From IMG/VR virus record IMGVR_UViG_3300040751_002495, positions 1 through 21,058 of that record: a stretch of DNA of 21,058 nucleotides; one strand, given 5' to 3'. The position numbers and the translations under genes were made by a program. Below the pieces are notes generated by a model, which had not been told where the DNA came from, did not search any database, and saw only the letters and a list, made by a program, of their open reading frames with translations. Of this stretch, positions 4,915-10,991 are shown piece by piece (position 1 is the stretch's first letter; each line of letters opens with the position of its first letter). Source of the stretch: a virus.

Positions 4915-5449
4915 AACTAAACCACTCCGGTATATTTCTATTTGTCCACTTGGCAAACTTTGCCTTCTCTTTTATATAGTAGTTTTGATATGCATTGATT
5001 GCGTCAGACATCTTACAGTCGTCTGGCATTGCTTGTGGAGGGTCTGTGAAAGAACCGTCAGGAATATTCATTGGGGTATGGGATAGTGCAGATGCAAGTT
5101 TGGTATACGTTGCATGACTTTTTCCGTAACGATGTGTATACTCAAGACACAGTTGAAACCACATAGAATATAACCAACGATAGTTGCCACTGGACTGACG
5201 TGCCCAAATAGCAGAAGGGTGATTGATATGGGATGCCTTGTAGTACAAGTCTTCGTAATGCTTGTGTGGCATCAACCATCGTTTGATACGACGATTGTTT
5301 GCAGTACGATCTTCATATACTGTACCATCGAGCACCCGGTGAGCAGTCGACATTAACTGTGCATACTCGATAATCATTTTGACTACGTGCTTATCACAAT
5401 GATCTTGTGCGCACCTAAGAGGATTCTTGTCTAGATAAAATACGTTCAT
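4901..5449 (-). CDS. conserved T4-like phage protein, 182 aa
   Basis: The N-terminus MNVFYLDKNPLRCAQDHCDK is followed by H-V-V-K-M-I-I-E-Y-A-Q-L-M-S-T-A-H-R; mid-protein motifs are H-P-S-A-I-W-A-R-Q-S-S-G-N-Y-R-W-L near residue 80 and E-Y-T-H-R-Y-G-K-x-H. This pattern is one I know as a conserved hypothetical protein of marine T4-like phages. The layout (C-x-x-x-H-C-D-K-H near the N-terminus, then H-P, then N-Y-x-W-L) distantly recalls pyrimidine-dimer glycosylases such as DenV (start, H-x-x-x-E-x-R-E-L, G-H-V), but the key residues do not line up well and I do not assign it. No membrane segment; cytoplasmic. The start overlaps the upstream stop (ATGA). Confidence 0.75.
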   Translation of the reverse strand: MNVFYLDKNPLRCAQDHCDKHVVKMIIEYAQLMSTAHRVLDGTVYEDRTANNRRIKRWLMPHKHYEDLYYKASHINHPSAIWARQSSGNYRWLYSMWFQLCLEYTHRYGKSHATYTKLASALSHTPMNIPDGSFTDPPQAMPDDCKMSDAINAYQNYYIKEKAKFAKWTNRNIPEWFSYANV

Positions 5450-5655
5450 ATCAGTAAATCAATTGCCTGTGATGTATTAACTACAGTCTTCATATTACCA
5501 TTGCGGTCATATGTTGTCAACTCTATTTTATCAATTATTTGTTTATCGTGATACACTCGATACGATGTTTCTGAATGAACCTCTGCTTTTGCAACAGGAT
5601 CATGTCTAACATCAGTCGAGTGTATCGGATAGATTGGGGGGAATAGTCCCGACAT
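5446..5655 (-). CDS. 69-aa beta-rich protein
   Basis: ATG 5655 with GGAGACC eight bases upstream. The product (MSGLFPPIYPIHSTDVRHDP start) contains a run of likely beta strands (S-Y-R-V-Y-H-D-K-Q-I-I-D-K-I-E-L-T-T-Y-D-R-N-G) and no cysteine or membrane segment. It begins inside the last 44 bases of the upstream gene in another frame and ends in an ATGA overlap with the following gene. Family not recognised. Confidence 0.6.
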   Translation of the reverse strand: MSGLFPPIYPIHSTDVRHDPVAKAEVHSETSYRVYHDKQIIDKIELTTYDRNGNMKTVVNTSQAIDLLI

Positions 5656-5845
5656 ATACTGGTCTCCATTTCTTACTTAATGTCTCGTGCTCTAGACGAT
5701 ACATTCTGCGTAACCACCACTTATGCTTCGCAAAATATTCAGGCCATTCCAGACAATCGTAATTGTAACCACGACCTCTCATATGCGCACATGTTTCTTC
5801 TTGATATTGATACCACTTTTCGTAGCAATAGTTTCGAAAAATCAC
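5612..5845 (-). CDS. 77-aa aromatic- and basic-rich protein, GTG start
   Basis: Begins with GTG at 5843-5845, which overlaps the methyltransferase stop (GTGA); an ATG 21 codons in (MRGRGYNYDCLEWPEYFAKH) is the alternative start. The sequence is dense in Y, W, R and C (Y-C-Y-E-K-W-Y-Q-Y-Q-E-E-T-C-A-H-M-R-G-R-G-Y-N-Y-D-C-L-E-W), a composition seen in a family of short conserved cyanophage/myophage proteins. Four cysteine/histidine positions (C7, C19, H21, C30) could bind metal but the spacing is not a known finger. Function unknown. Confidence 0.6.
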   Translation of the reverse strand: MIFRNYCYEKWYQYQEETCAHMRGRGYNYDCLEWPEYFAKHKWWLRRMYRLEHETLSKKWRPVYVGTIPPNLSDTLD

Positions 5846-6435
5846 AATTTTTTAATCCCTACTTGTCTGTAATCTGGCAATTTAATAACTTCTATGTTTT
5901 CCCAATATAAGTGTATGAAATAGTCAACAGAAATTCTAGGTGAAGATAAAATGTTTTGATCAACTTCACCTGTCAGAGGATGACTGCATTTCCACACTGT
6001 AGAATCATCAATTAGCATGATTCCATTTTTCTCTAATAAATTATAAGACAATACTAGATCCTCAATCACATTAGTTGCTTTATGTGAACCGTCTACGTAA
6101 ATAAAATCGTACTTCTTGTTTTGTGATATGAGATCGCATAAAACATTGATCGATCTTCCTTTGATACACTCTATTGGAAAAACGCAATTGGATATGTTTC
6201 TTTTTGCAGTATACTCGACTTGATCCATCATCTCTTGAGTAATATCGTCATAATTATATTCCTTCATACTATATGGGTCTATAGTAGTTAAATTGCAACG
6301 ATAATTTTCAACTAACCATATTGAAAATTTTCCCTCAAAGGTTCCAATCTCCAAACAGTTTTGTGGGGATTCTAAAAATGATTTTGCGTTTTCAATTGTC
6401 GCATCTGCCCAATGAAAATTAAAAATATATTTCAT
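5842..6435 (-). CDS. class I SAM-dependent methyltransferase (Methyltransf_24 type)
   Basis: 197 residues with a complete Rossmann methyltransferase pattern: motif I N-C-L-E-I-G-T-F-E-G-K-F-S (residues 26-38), the ribose-binding acidic turn T-T-I-D-P-Y, then Y-D-F-I-Y-V-D-G-S-H-K-A (motif with D-G-S-H typical of Methyltransf_24) and G-I-M-L-I-D-D-S. Proteins of this family transfer methyl groups to sugars, lipids or small acceptors; phage homologues are often next to surface-glycan enzymes. The acceptor cannot be read from the sequence. The FNFHWADATIENAKSFLESP leader is typical. Its stop overlaps the next gene; the start at 6435 follows the stop of the upstream gene by two bases. Confidence 0.85.
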   Translation of the reverse strand: MKYIFNFHWADATIENAKSFLESPQNCLEIGTFEGKFSIWLVENYRCNLTTIDPYSMKEYNYDDITQEMMDQVEYTAKRNISNCVFPIECIKGRSINVLCDLISQNKKYDFIYVDGSHKATNVIEDLVLSYNLLEKNGIMLIDDSTVWKCSHPLTGEVDQNILSSPRISVDYFIHLYWENIEVIKLPDYRQVGIKKL

Positions 6436-6437
6436 TA

Positions 6438-6641
6438 TTATTCCTGTGGATCACTCCCCGGATAGTAGTAATCTTGCTCGTCCATAAAGTCTCCTGCAGT
6501 CATGAACTTGATGTCACCCATCACCCTTCGTTTTCTAGATTCCATACGCATTTGTTCTTCATCCTTGGAAACTTGTTCGTCCGTCCTTGGAGCATTTTTT
6601 TGATCTTCATTAAAATCTTCTTCATATACTCCACCACACAT
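6438..6641 (-). CDS. 67-aa highly acidic, probably disordered protein
   Basis: The start MCGGVYEEDFNEDQKNAPRT is followed by E/D/K/Q-rich sequence with a short basic patch (E-S-R-K-R-R-V-M-G-D) and an aromatic acidic tail (Q-D-Y-Y-Y-P-G-S-D-P-Q-E). Low hydrophobicity suggests an unfolded or partner-dependent protein. The ribosome site (AGAGG) is far from the ATG at 6641, so the start is not certain. No family recognised. Confidence 0.55.
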   Translation of the reverse strand: MCGGVYEEDFNEDQKNAPRTDEQVSKDEEQMRMESRKRRVMGDIKFMTAGDFMDEQDYYYPGSDPQE

Positions 6642-6646
6642 GATTA

Positions 6647-6859
6647 CTATTCTACCTCTAGAGGAAAATACCTCACCATTCCAAAACTTTCTTCAGGGTA
6701 TCCAAAACTGCATACCCACTCTGCTAAATCAAAATTGGGTTTAACCCAAAGGTCATAACCTGTTCCACCTACTGCTTCCTCTGGCAATGCACGAGGAAAC
6801 CCATATGCCCAACCTGCAGGAGTTGGGTCTACCATTAACTGATACTTCTTTTCACTCAT
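6647..6859 (-). CDS. 70-aa protein with G-W-A-Y-G-F-P-R motif
   Basis: Starts MSEKKYQLMVDPTPAGWAYG, continues with F-P-R-A-L-P and a W-x-C-x-F-G-Y-P-E-E-S-F-G-M segment. The ATG overlaps the upstream stop (ATGA). Similar short proteins with a W-x-Y-G-F-P-K pattern occur in T4-like phages as hypotheticals. No domain or membrane segment is seen and I assign no function. Confidence 0.65.
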   Translation of the reverse strand: MSEKKYQLMVDPTPAGWAYGFPRALPEEAVGGTGYDLWVKPNFDLAEWVCSFGYPEESFGMVRYFPLEVE

Positions 6860-7173
6860 AGTTCAATAATCTCTAACATGTCACCATACTTCTCTTTAAG
6901 TTGGTTGTAGATGCCAGAGTTGCTCATACGCAACCCTTGACGATCTTTATATAAAGTATAACACGAACTTGAGTTAGTTTCAACCGTAAAGAAGTCTTCC
7001 TCAATATTGATATTGAGTTCCTTTACTGGACTACTCATTCTCCAACAATCACCATAGAGATAAGAACCACTCCAACCAGAGAGAATCTTTTGAAACTGCC
7101 CCGCAGGTGTCTTGACTTCAATAATCACCCAAGAGTCTGGTATGATATTTTCTTCTGGTGCTACTCTCATCAT
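6856..7173 (-). CDS. conserved small phage protein, about 105 aa
   Basis: Three in-frame ATGs crowd the start (7182, 7173, 7170); 7173 is chosen because it makes an ATGA overlap with the zinc-ribbon stop. The product (MMRVAPEENIIPDSWVIIEV start) has a K-T-P-A-G-Q-F-Q-K-I-L-S-G-W-S-G-S-Y-L-Y-G-D-x-W-R-M-S-S core that reads like a small beta-barrel, followed by a helical tail with Y-x-x-L-K-E-K-Y-G-D. No cysteine pairs of note. It is part of the run 6438-8765 of short genes with coupled starts. Family function unknown. Confidence 0.65.
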   Translation of the reverse strand: MMRVAPEENIIPDSWVIIEVKTPAGQFQKILSGWSGSYLYGDCWRMSSPVKELNINIEEDFFTVETNSSSCYTLYKDRQGLRMSNSGIYNQLKEKYGDMLEIIEL

Positions 7174-7403
7174 CTCTTCCACTCATGTTCACAATCTGGA
7201 CACTTCCAATGAGTTGTACGGTCTTCATCCATACTGTAAATGCCAATCTTCAACCCCCACCTACCATGTTCTCGTGTTGCACCATATAATGCCGCTGCTT
7301 CATCTGCTTTGTCAACATCACCATACCGATCAAAGAAACTATCCCAGATGAGTGTGTCATCAAAGTCCTTACCGCAGTTCGGACAGTATCCATGTTCATT
7401 CAT
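7170..7403 (-). CDS. zinc-ribbon protein, 77 aa
   Basis: Begins MNEHGYCPNCGKDFDDTLIW and ends with H-W-K-C-P-D-C-E-H-E-W-K-R. The C-P-N-C-G and C-P-D-C pairs form a four-cysteine zinc ribbon, split by about 60 residues that include E-A-A-A-L-Y-G-A-T and H-G-R-W-G. The C-x-x-C-G-x-x-F and C-P-x-C-x-H-E-W shape is common in phage and bacterial small proteins that bind RNA polymerase or nucleic acid. The start at 7403 has GAGAAAG upstream and overlaps the previous stop by eight bases; a TTG four codons earlier is less likely. Confidence 0.75.
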   Translation of the reverse strand: MNEHGYCPNCGKDFDDTLIWDSFFDRYGDVDKADEAAALYGATREHGRWGLKIGIYSMDEDRTTHWKCPDCEHEWKR

Positions 7404-7755
7404 CGTCTTTCTCAATAAAAATTTTCAGTGTGCGATCATCATCTTGAATATCGTGGTCCATGTACTCATTGTCTTTGAAGTATCGAACATACTCACGTTT
7501 CTCTGGTCCAATCACTTCGACACGAGAAATCTTTGAGAACTTTCGTTCACGTTCCAACACACCCACTCTTCTGTACAACCACCATGCGTACTCTTCAAGT
7601 TGCTCGTGTGACATGTTCTTGATAGTTCCGGGCACTTTATTATAGTCAATACCTTCCAGTTTAGAACTTGCCTTGAACATTTCCATCTTCACCTTATCAT
7701 ATAGTTCATCGTGAATTAGTTTCTTCTTCGAGCGTAGACGTTCTTCTTCACTCAT
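7396..7755 (-). CDS. 119-aa charged protein
   Basis: The N-terminal third (MSEEERLRSKKKLIHDELYD) is a highly charged helix, followed by S-H-E-Q-L-E-E-Y-A-W-W-L-Y-R-R-V-G-V-L-E-R-E-R-K-F-S, a likely helix pair with W/R content, and a C-terminal beta-like acidic part (D-D-D-R-T-L-K-I-F-I-E-K). No recognised domain, no membrane segment. It sits between the 102-aa conserved protein and the zinc-ribbon gene and overlaps both by eight bases. Function unknown. Confidence 0.65.
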   Translation of the reverse strand: MSEEERLRSKKKLIHDELYDKVKMEMFKASSKLEGIDYNKVPGTIKNMSHEQLEEYAWWLYRRVGVLERERKFSKISRVEVIGPEKREYVRYFKDNEYMDHDIQDDDRTLKIFIEKDDE

Positions 7756-8056
7756 CTACCCACCACCTAATCTTTTTTCCACTTACATCTTCATACTGTG
7801 CAATGATGTCATCAAACTCCCATAGATCATGCGTTTGAAAACTTTCTAACCAATCACTGAAGTCATTCCAATCCTCACCATGCATTATAGGCAGACTGTA
7901 TTCTAAACCCCAAGGTTCGTCTGGCACACCACGGATGTCAATACGACCACCACTGTAGTATGTTGTTGGTTCAGCACTGCCTTCTTCTAACAGTCCTCGC
8001 TTGCGAAACCAATCTAAACTGATTGGTCCCATCCAGTTGGTGCTGTAACTAATCAT
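7748..8056 (-). CDS. conserved T4-like phage protein with G-G-R-I-D-I-R-G motif, 102 aa
   Basis: ATG 8056 overlaps the upstream stop (ATGA). The product starts MISYSTNWMGPISLDWFRKR and contains Y-Y-S-G-G-R-I-D-I-R-G, E-Y-S-L-P-I-M-H-G-E-D-W-N-D-F-S-D-W-L-E-S-F-x-T and a final helix with I-R-W-W-V. I know this arrangement (N-W-M-G-P-I-x-x-x-W-F, then S-G-G-R-I-D, then D-W-x-x-F-x-x-W-L) as a recurrent hypothetical protein of marine myophages; no activity has been assigned to it as far as I know. Soluble, no cysteines. Confidence 0.75.
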   Translation of the reverse strand: MISYSTNWMGPISLDWFRKRGLLEEGSAEPTTYYSGGRIDIRGVPDEPWGLEYSLPIMHGEDWNDFSDWLESFQTHDLWEFDDIIAQYEDVSGKKIRWWVDE

Positions 8057-8433
8057 AACGGCACATTCTTCCACTGCTTCTCTTCATTTTCGATTCGTTC
8101 ATTCTCGTCCCATCCAATAGGAGTGATTGCATTCTTGATGATAATCTCATCTTCCCATGCTTCACCAATTGTAGGTTCGTCTTTACGGAACTGTGCAATT
8201 GCTTCTTCAAGAGTCACTTCACGAGTCGATACAATATTCTCACCAATGTGTTCTTGTGTAAACTCTTTTGCTTCTTCGCAGACTACTGTATCAGACGCAT
8301 ACTCTTCTGGTGTGGTTGGGAACGAACGAGTCCCATCATGAAAGATCATCTCTTCACCAATACCATCAGGCACTTCTACCACATACCGCATACGGAACAT
8401 CGAGACCGTATCAACCATTACATACTTACTCAT
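8053..8433 (-). CDS. conserved phage protein, 126 aa
   Basis: The start ATG 8433 has GGAG seven bases upstream. MSKYVMVDTVSMFRMRYVVE opens a likely ferredoxin-like or beta strand domain, followed by long acidic helices (E-E-Y-A-S-D-T-V-V-C-E-E-A-K-E-F-T-Q-E-H, then T-L-E-E-A-I-A-Q-F-R-K-D) and a conserved-looking end K-N-A-I-T-P-I-G-W-D-E-N-E-R. Similar proteins with the M-V-D-x-x-x-x-F-R-x-R-Y-V-V-E start occur in T4-like phages as hypotheticals. No membrane segment. Translation is coupled to the downstream conserved protein gene. Confidence 0.7.
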   Translation of the reverse strand: MSKYVMVDTVSMFRMRYVVEVPDGIGEEMIFHDGTRSFPTTPEEYASDTVVCEEAKEFTQEHIGENIVSTREVTLEEAIAQFRKDEPTIGEAWEDEIIIKNAITPIGWDENERIENEEKQWKNVPL

Positions 8434-8590
8434 ATGACCACTCCACACATGTTGCTCTATATTGATTGCCTAGTTCCTCAAGCATTGCTTCTTTGACTGA
8501 TTGGCAATCTGACCATTTATAATATATACCTTGTTCATAAGGTATGAACTCACCTGTCGTCGTTACGACTATCAGTAGTAGAATCCACAT
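8426..8590 (-). CDS. 54-aa protein with hydrophobic N-terminus (possible export signal)
   Basis: ATG at 8588-8590 with GAGGA upstream; the first 41 bases overlap the previous gene in another frame. The product starts MWILLLIVVTTTGEFIPYEQ, a short hydrophobic stretch without a basic start, then a soluble part holding two cysteines (S-D-C-Q-S and A-T-C-V-E-W). It may be exported or a short membrane-anchored protein with one disulfide. Family unknown. Intact frame, good ribosome site and coupled neighbour argue that it is expressed. Confidence 0.65.
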   Translation of the reverse strand: MWILLLIVVTTTGEFIPYEQGIYYKWSDCQSVKEAMLEELGNQYRATCVEWSYE

Positions 8591-8765
8591 CTTTATAATC
8601 CTCTAACGTGAGACGCAGAGTCTGATAAAGATTCTGCTTTTCAAGTCGATCAATACTATCTAGGTATGGATCGAATTTTCTTTCAGGGGCATACAGATTA
8701 TCGTCCGTGCGATCATATAGTTCATATATCAACTGTCTTGTCGGAACTTTACTCAGATCGGACAT
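8550..8765 (-). CDS. 71-aa charged helical protein
   Basis: Starts MSDLSKVPTRQLIYELYDRT and ends with a strongly polar, aspartate-rich tail (D-V-D-S-T-T-D-S-R-N-D-D-R). The middle (E-R-K-F-D-P-Y-L-D-S-I-D-R-L-E-K-Q-N-L-Y-Q-T-L-R-L-T-L-E-D-Y-K) reads as one long amphipathic helix. The tail overlaps the start of the 54-aa gene in a different frame. No family recognised; no membrane segment. Confidence 0.6.
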   Translation of the reverse strand: MSDLSKVPTRQLIYELYDRTDDNLYAPERKFDPYLDSIDRLEKQNLYQTLRLTLEDYKDVDSTTDSRNDDR

Positions 8766-9087
8766 ACTCTAACACCTCTTTAAGGTTCTTGCTCAACTGC
8801 AACCTTTTAAGAAATTCTTTACGCACCATAGGTTTTTCGAATTGACGTGCTAAGTTGCGAATATCAATACAATCTTTTGGTGTAATACCACTGATCCTCA
8901 CCTCGTCATCAGTCTCTACCCAATCACGTGGGGAAGGATTTCCTTGACTGTCCAATATCTTTCCCAACTGATCCCAAATACAATTAGGAAACTCTGGGTC
9001 ATACTCTTTGAGGTCATGCACGGGTGCACGATACGAGATGTCTACAGTAGGGTCACCCATTGCAGTTTTGATATTTGTATAACTCAT
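8749..9087 (-). CDS. 112-aa uncharacterised phage protein
   Basis: ATG 9087 overlaps the upstream 45-aa gene stop (ATGA) and has GGAG eight bases before it. The N-terminal half (MSYTNIKTAMGDPTVDISYR, then P-E-F-P-N-C-I-W-D-Q-L-G) is followed by a helical C-terminal half with K-R-L-Q-L-S-K-N-L-K-E-V-L-E-Y-V-R. The segment P-K-D-C-I-D-I-R-N-L-A-R-Q-F-E looks like a small DNA- or protein-binding helix but matches no domain I can name. Soluble. Confidence 0.65.
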   Translation of the reverse strand: MSYTNIKTAMGDPTVDISYRAPVHDLKEYDPEFPNCIWDQLGKILDSQGNPSPRDWVETDDEVRISGITPKDCIDIRNLARQFEKPMVRKEFLKRLQLSKNLKEVLEYVRSE

Positions 9088-9221
9088 ATTAAATACTCCA
9101 CTGATATCACTTTAAATCCTTTCTCTTCACACACTTTCATAATGTGATCTAGTCTGTCTTCTGTGCAAACCCATTCGTTATTTGCACCCTCTGCATTTGT
9201 ATATGATACAATAATTCTCAT
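9084..9221 (-). CDS. 45-aa protein
   Basis: Linked by ATGA overlaps on both sides. The product starts MRIIVSYTNAEGANNEWVCT and continues with a short helix and a strand (C-E-E-K-G-F-K-V-I-S-V-E-Y-L-I), a compact beta-alpha-beta of 45 residues with two cysteines. Similar short V-S-Y-x-N-x-x-G-x-x-N-x-W-x-C-x-x-D patterns are not known to me. The strict coupling on both sides is the evidence that it is a gene. Confidence 0.6.
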   Translation of the reverse strand: MRIIVSYTNAEGANNEWVCTEDRLDHIMKVCEEKGFKVISVEYLI

Positions 9222-9448
9222 TCTATTTCAACCCGTGAATGTTTAACTACTTTGCTAATAATAGTTTCACCAATCGGTGAGACACATTGCTCTGTTTCTA
9301 TAGTTTCTATACTGAAATAATTTTCTGGCAACTTCGGACATGTTTGTTCTATAGGACAAATTTGTTGTTCTGGTCTTGGTCCCCAGTTATACATAGTGCC
9401 TATCAGAAAACCAAAACCCATCATAAAGATGCCATATATAAAATTCAT
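9218..9448 (-). CDS. 76-aa membrane-anchored protein with three cysteines
   Basis: An N-terminal membrane span (MNFIYGIFMMGFGFLIGTMY) is followed by an outside part with C-P-I-E-Q-T-C-P-K-L-P and a further cysteine near residue 55 (E-Q-C-V-S-P-I-G-E). N-in, C-out topology is predicted because there is no basic residue before the span and the cysteines favour an oxidising compartment. It directly follows the lipoprotein gene (ATGA overlap) and probably works with it in the cell envelope. Family unknown. Confidence 0.65.
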   Translation of the reverse strand: MNFIYGIFMMGFGFLIGTMYNWGPRPEQQICPIEQTCPKLPENYFSIETIETEQCVSPIGETIISKVVKHSRVEIE

Positions 9449-10026
9449 AAGTTATCCAGTGCCTGTTGTGCATCGTTACGTACAGAATTTAACTCAACTG
9501 GTGTTACTGTGTCAATAGTAATTGGACGATCACTTGGGTCAATTTCTAAAAGAATGTAAGCACGAAACCGTGACCTTTCACGGAACACTGCTTTTTCGAC
9601 TACTTTATATGCAGACACATCGACATTCTTAAACCCTGACTTAGATACCTTTTTGGTATCTTCAATAGTACGACCACCAGTCGTAGAATTATCAGCAATA
9701 TAACTCTGCACTTGCATAGACACTTTATTGCTCATTTTATCACCAAGAATAATTTTTGCTTGATGCATCGCCTTATCCATAGAAAACTGCAAGTCACCCG
9801 ACAGACCTGATCCAGAACCATACAATGATGTTTCAGTATCTTCTGGCAATTTAATATACCATTCGGGAATCTGATCTTCTTTTTTAATTTTCACCATTTC
9901 TGATGGAGGAGCATCGACAGGTTCGACAACGGTTTCTTCCATCAGTTCAACAGGTTGACTATCACCACCTGTTGACGAACACCCTGCAACTACTAAAAGT
10001 GCAGGTAAAACAAATAACTTTCTCAT
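9445..10026 (-). CDS. LPP20-like outer-envelope lipoprotein
   Basis: 193 residues with AAGGAG nine bases before ATG 10026. The N-terminus MRKLFVLPALLVVAGCSSTG is a textbook lipoprotein signal with lipobox V-A-G-C; the cysteine at 16 would be lipidated. After a proline/acid linker comes I-P-E-W-Y-I-K-L-P-E-D and L-Y-G-S-G-S-G-L-S-x-D-L-Q-F-S-M-D-K-A, a repetitive alpha/beta domain (residues 50-180) of the LPP20 type, ending in a C-terminal L-E-I-D strand. Such lipoproteins are known from bacteria and some marine phages; superinfection exclusion or envelope modification is possible but not shown. First gene of a three-gene envelope set with the 76-aa membrane protein. Confidence 0.75.
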   Translation of the reverse strand: MRKLFVLPALLVVAGCSSTGGDSQPVELMEETVVEPVDAPPSEMVKIKKEDQIPEWYIKLPEDTETSLYGSGSGLSGDLQFSMDKAMHQAKIILGDKMSNKVSMQVQSYIADNSTTGGRTIEDTKKVSKSGFKNVDVSAYKVVEKAVFRERSRFRAYILLEIDPSDRPITIDTVTPVELNSVRNDAQQALDNL

Positions 10027-10029
10027 ACT

Positions 10030-10209
10030 CTAAATCTCCTTGTTGCTATTACGCAACTCAATCGCATCTACTGGCAGTGAGATGCGTTCCCAGTTCTTCA
10101 CCTTTGAAAACTGTTCAGTCAACAACATAAAACTATGTGGTTCATAGTAAAGAGTCTCACCGCAGTCAAACTCTACATACATCACTGGGGTGTAATTTTT
10201 AGGTAACAT
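10030..10209 (-). CDS. 59-aa protein
   Basis: ATG 10209 shares its A with the previous stop (TAATG). The product MLPKNYTPVMYVEFDCGETL continues with Y-Y-E-P-H-S-F-M-L-L-T-E-Q-F-S-K-V-K-N-W-E-R and ends in a polar tail, a small beta-alpha domain. Its end contains the ribosome site (AAGGAG) of the lipoprotein gene. Reading frame and coupling support it; family unknown. Confidence 0.65.
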   Translation of the reverse strand: MLPKNYTPVMYVEFDCGETLYYEPHSFMLLTEQFSKVKNWERISLPVDAIELRNSNKEI

Positions 10210-10523
10210 TACGCAACCTCCTGCATCATCTGAACTGCCAAGTTATACTCAGCATCGTTATCACAAGTGTCGATCAACTCGACACGACCATCGTAGTCCA
10301 TGCTAGTCTCAAACGGGATGTATGCTTCTTCACCCTCACGACCAAACTCAGCACCATCTGTCTCAACGATGATGGTGTAACCTAAAAAGATGTAACGACC
10401 TTTGGCATCACAAACTTCACCTTTGGCAATCACTTTACCTTCAATGTATGCCCCTTTAGAACCAAAGAAGTCATAACCACGGATAACCATACCCACTTCT
10501 GCAAGATTTTCATATTTCAACAT
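10209..10523 (-). CDS. 104-aa beta-rich protein
   Basis: Start ATG 10523 is preferred over a TTG 6 codons earlier; AGAGAGAA lies just upstream, within the repeated leader. The product MLKYENLAEVGMVIRGYDFF is followed by a series of strands (Y-I-E-G-K-V-I-A-K-G-E-V-C-D-A-K-G-R-Y-I-F-L-G-Y-T-I-I-V-E-T-D-G) typical of a small SH3-like or OB-like barrel, and a helical acidic end. Similar small beta-barrel proteins are frequent early genes in T4-like phages. Expressed from the promoter at 10553-10561. Function unknown. Confidence 0.7.
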   Translation of the reverse strand: MLKYENLAEVGMVIRGYDFFGSKGAYIEGKVIAKGEVCDAKGRYIFLGYTIIVETDGAEFGREGEEAYIPFETSMDYDGRVELIDTCDNDAEYNLAVQMMQEVA

Positions 10524-10529
10524 AATATT

Positions 10530-10547
10530 CTCTCTTCTCAATCAACA
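10530..10547. repeat. 18-bp leader repeat, copy 1
   Basis: The 18 bases ctctcttctcaatcaaca occur identically at 18471-18488. On the transcribed minus strand the copy reads TGTTGATTGAGAAGAGAG and sits between promoter and start codon of a short early-type gene in both places; it contains the ribosome site (GAGAAGAGAG). Confidence 0.7.
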
Positions 10548-10552
10548 CACTC

Positions 10553-10577
10553 AGTATAGCAAACTGGACACGAATGT
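10553..10577 (-). promoter_or_regulatory. extended -10 promoter before the 104-aa gene
   Basis: TGC-TATACT (TATACT at 10553-10558, TGC at 10559-10561) fits the extended -10 consensus; a weak -35 (TATACA) lies 16 bases further up. The downstream leader contains the 18-base repeat CTCTCTTCTCAATCAACA (plus-strand reading) also found at 18471-18488. Confidence 0.5.
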
Positions 10578-10602
10578 ATAATGGTATTTTTCAATCAATA
10601 TC

Positions 10603-10809
10603 TTAAAGACCATTGGTTACAGCAATCGTTTCAAACTTACGACGAGTCTTGCTAAACGTCAAAGGTTTCTCATAGATTACGAAAGCATCTGGGTTGCCTT
10701 CTGGATAGTACGCAACGAGTTTGCCTGTCTTCTTGTTTACATAGTAGTGGTTTTCAGGATAACGAAAACCATCAACCGTTCCAGTAACTTCTTTCAATTG
10801 CTCAATCAT
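10603..10809 (-). CDS. 68-aa small protein
   Basis: ATG 10809 overlaps the stop of the 30-aa membrane gene (ATGA). The product MIEQLKEVTGTVDGFRYPEN continues with H-Y-Y-V-N-K-K-T-G-K-L-V-A-Y-Y-P-E-G-N-P-D-A-F-V-I-Y, an all-beta-looking core with G-K-L-V and a basic C-terminal helix (S-K-T-R-R-K-F). No cysteine or membrane segment. The family is not known to me. Confidence 0.65.
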   Translation of the reverse strand: MIEQLKEVTGTVDGFRYPENHYYVNKKTGKLVAYYPEGNPDAFVIYEKPLTFSKTRRKFETIAVTNGL

Positions 10810-10898
10810 AAATCACCTTTAAGTGCAAGATAAACAAACGCGGTAATAGTTACTACCGCAACCAAGATCACATCGTAGTAGTTCTGTGTGTATTCCAT
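10806..10898 (-). CDS. 30-aa single-span membrane microprotein
   Basis: ATG 10898 after GAGAGGGG and a T-rich spacer. The 30 residues MEYTQNYYDVILVAVVTITA plus a hydrophobic end (F-V-Y-L-A-L-K-G-D-L) form one membrane helix (about residues 10-26) with a polar start and one lysine after the span. It is the first gene behind a strong promoter and its stop overlaps the start of the 68-aa gene. Its size and topology are those of small phage membrane regulators or inhibitors; there is no further clue. Confidence 0.65.
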   Translation of the reverse strand: MEYTQNYYDVILVAVVTITAFVYLALKGDL

Positions 10899-10910
10899 AA
10901 AAAAACCCCT

Positions 10911-10919
10911 CTCAATCAA
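10911..10919. repeat. partial leader repeat, copy 2
   Basis: ctcaatcaa matches the distal part of the 18-base repeat, and the flanking 10920-10942 (plus strand) matches the promoter region at 18489-18509 with a few changes, so the promoter and leader are related to that at 18494-18521. Confidence 0.5.
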
Positions 10920-10926
10920 TATGTAC

Positions 10927-10954
10927 ATAATACCATACTGGTTGGAGGGGTCAA
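10927..10954 (-). promoter_or_regulatory. sigma70-like promoter for the 30-aa and following genes
   Basis: Minus strand TTGACC (10949-10954) and TATTAT (10927-10932) with a 16-base spacer, the same architecture as 18494-18521 (TTGACT, 16 bases, TATTAT). Confidence 0.7.
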
Positions 10955-10975
10955 GAACTTTTTTGAATTATTTTA

Positions 10976-10991
10976 TTAGACATTAGTCTAA
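10976..10991 (-). terminator. weak hairpin at the end of the 95-aa gene
   Basis: TTAGAC (10986-10991) and GTCTAA (10976-10981) can pair with a four-base loop, followed by TAAAATAATT on the minus strand. The hairpin includes the TAG stop codon. A/T-rich and short, so its activity is uncertain. Confidence 0.35.

Noticed and set aside
4901-5449. DenV-like pyrimidine-dimer glycosylase
   Set aside because: General layout is reminiscent but the N-terminal catalytic residue and the Glu/Arg positions of DenV are not convincingly matched.
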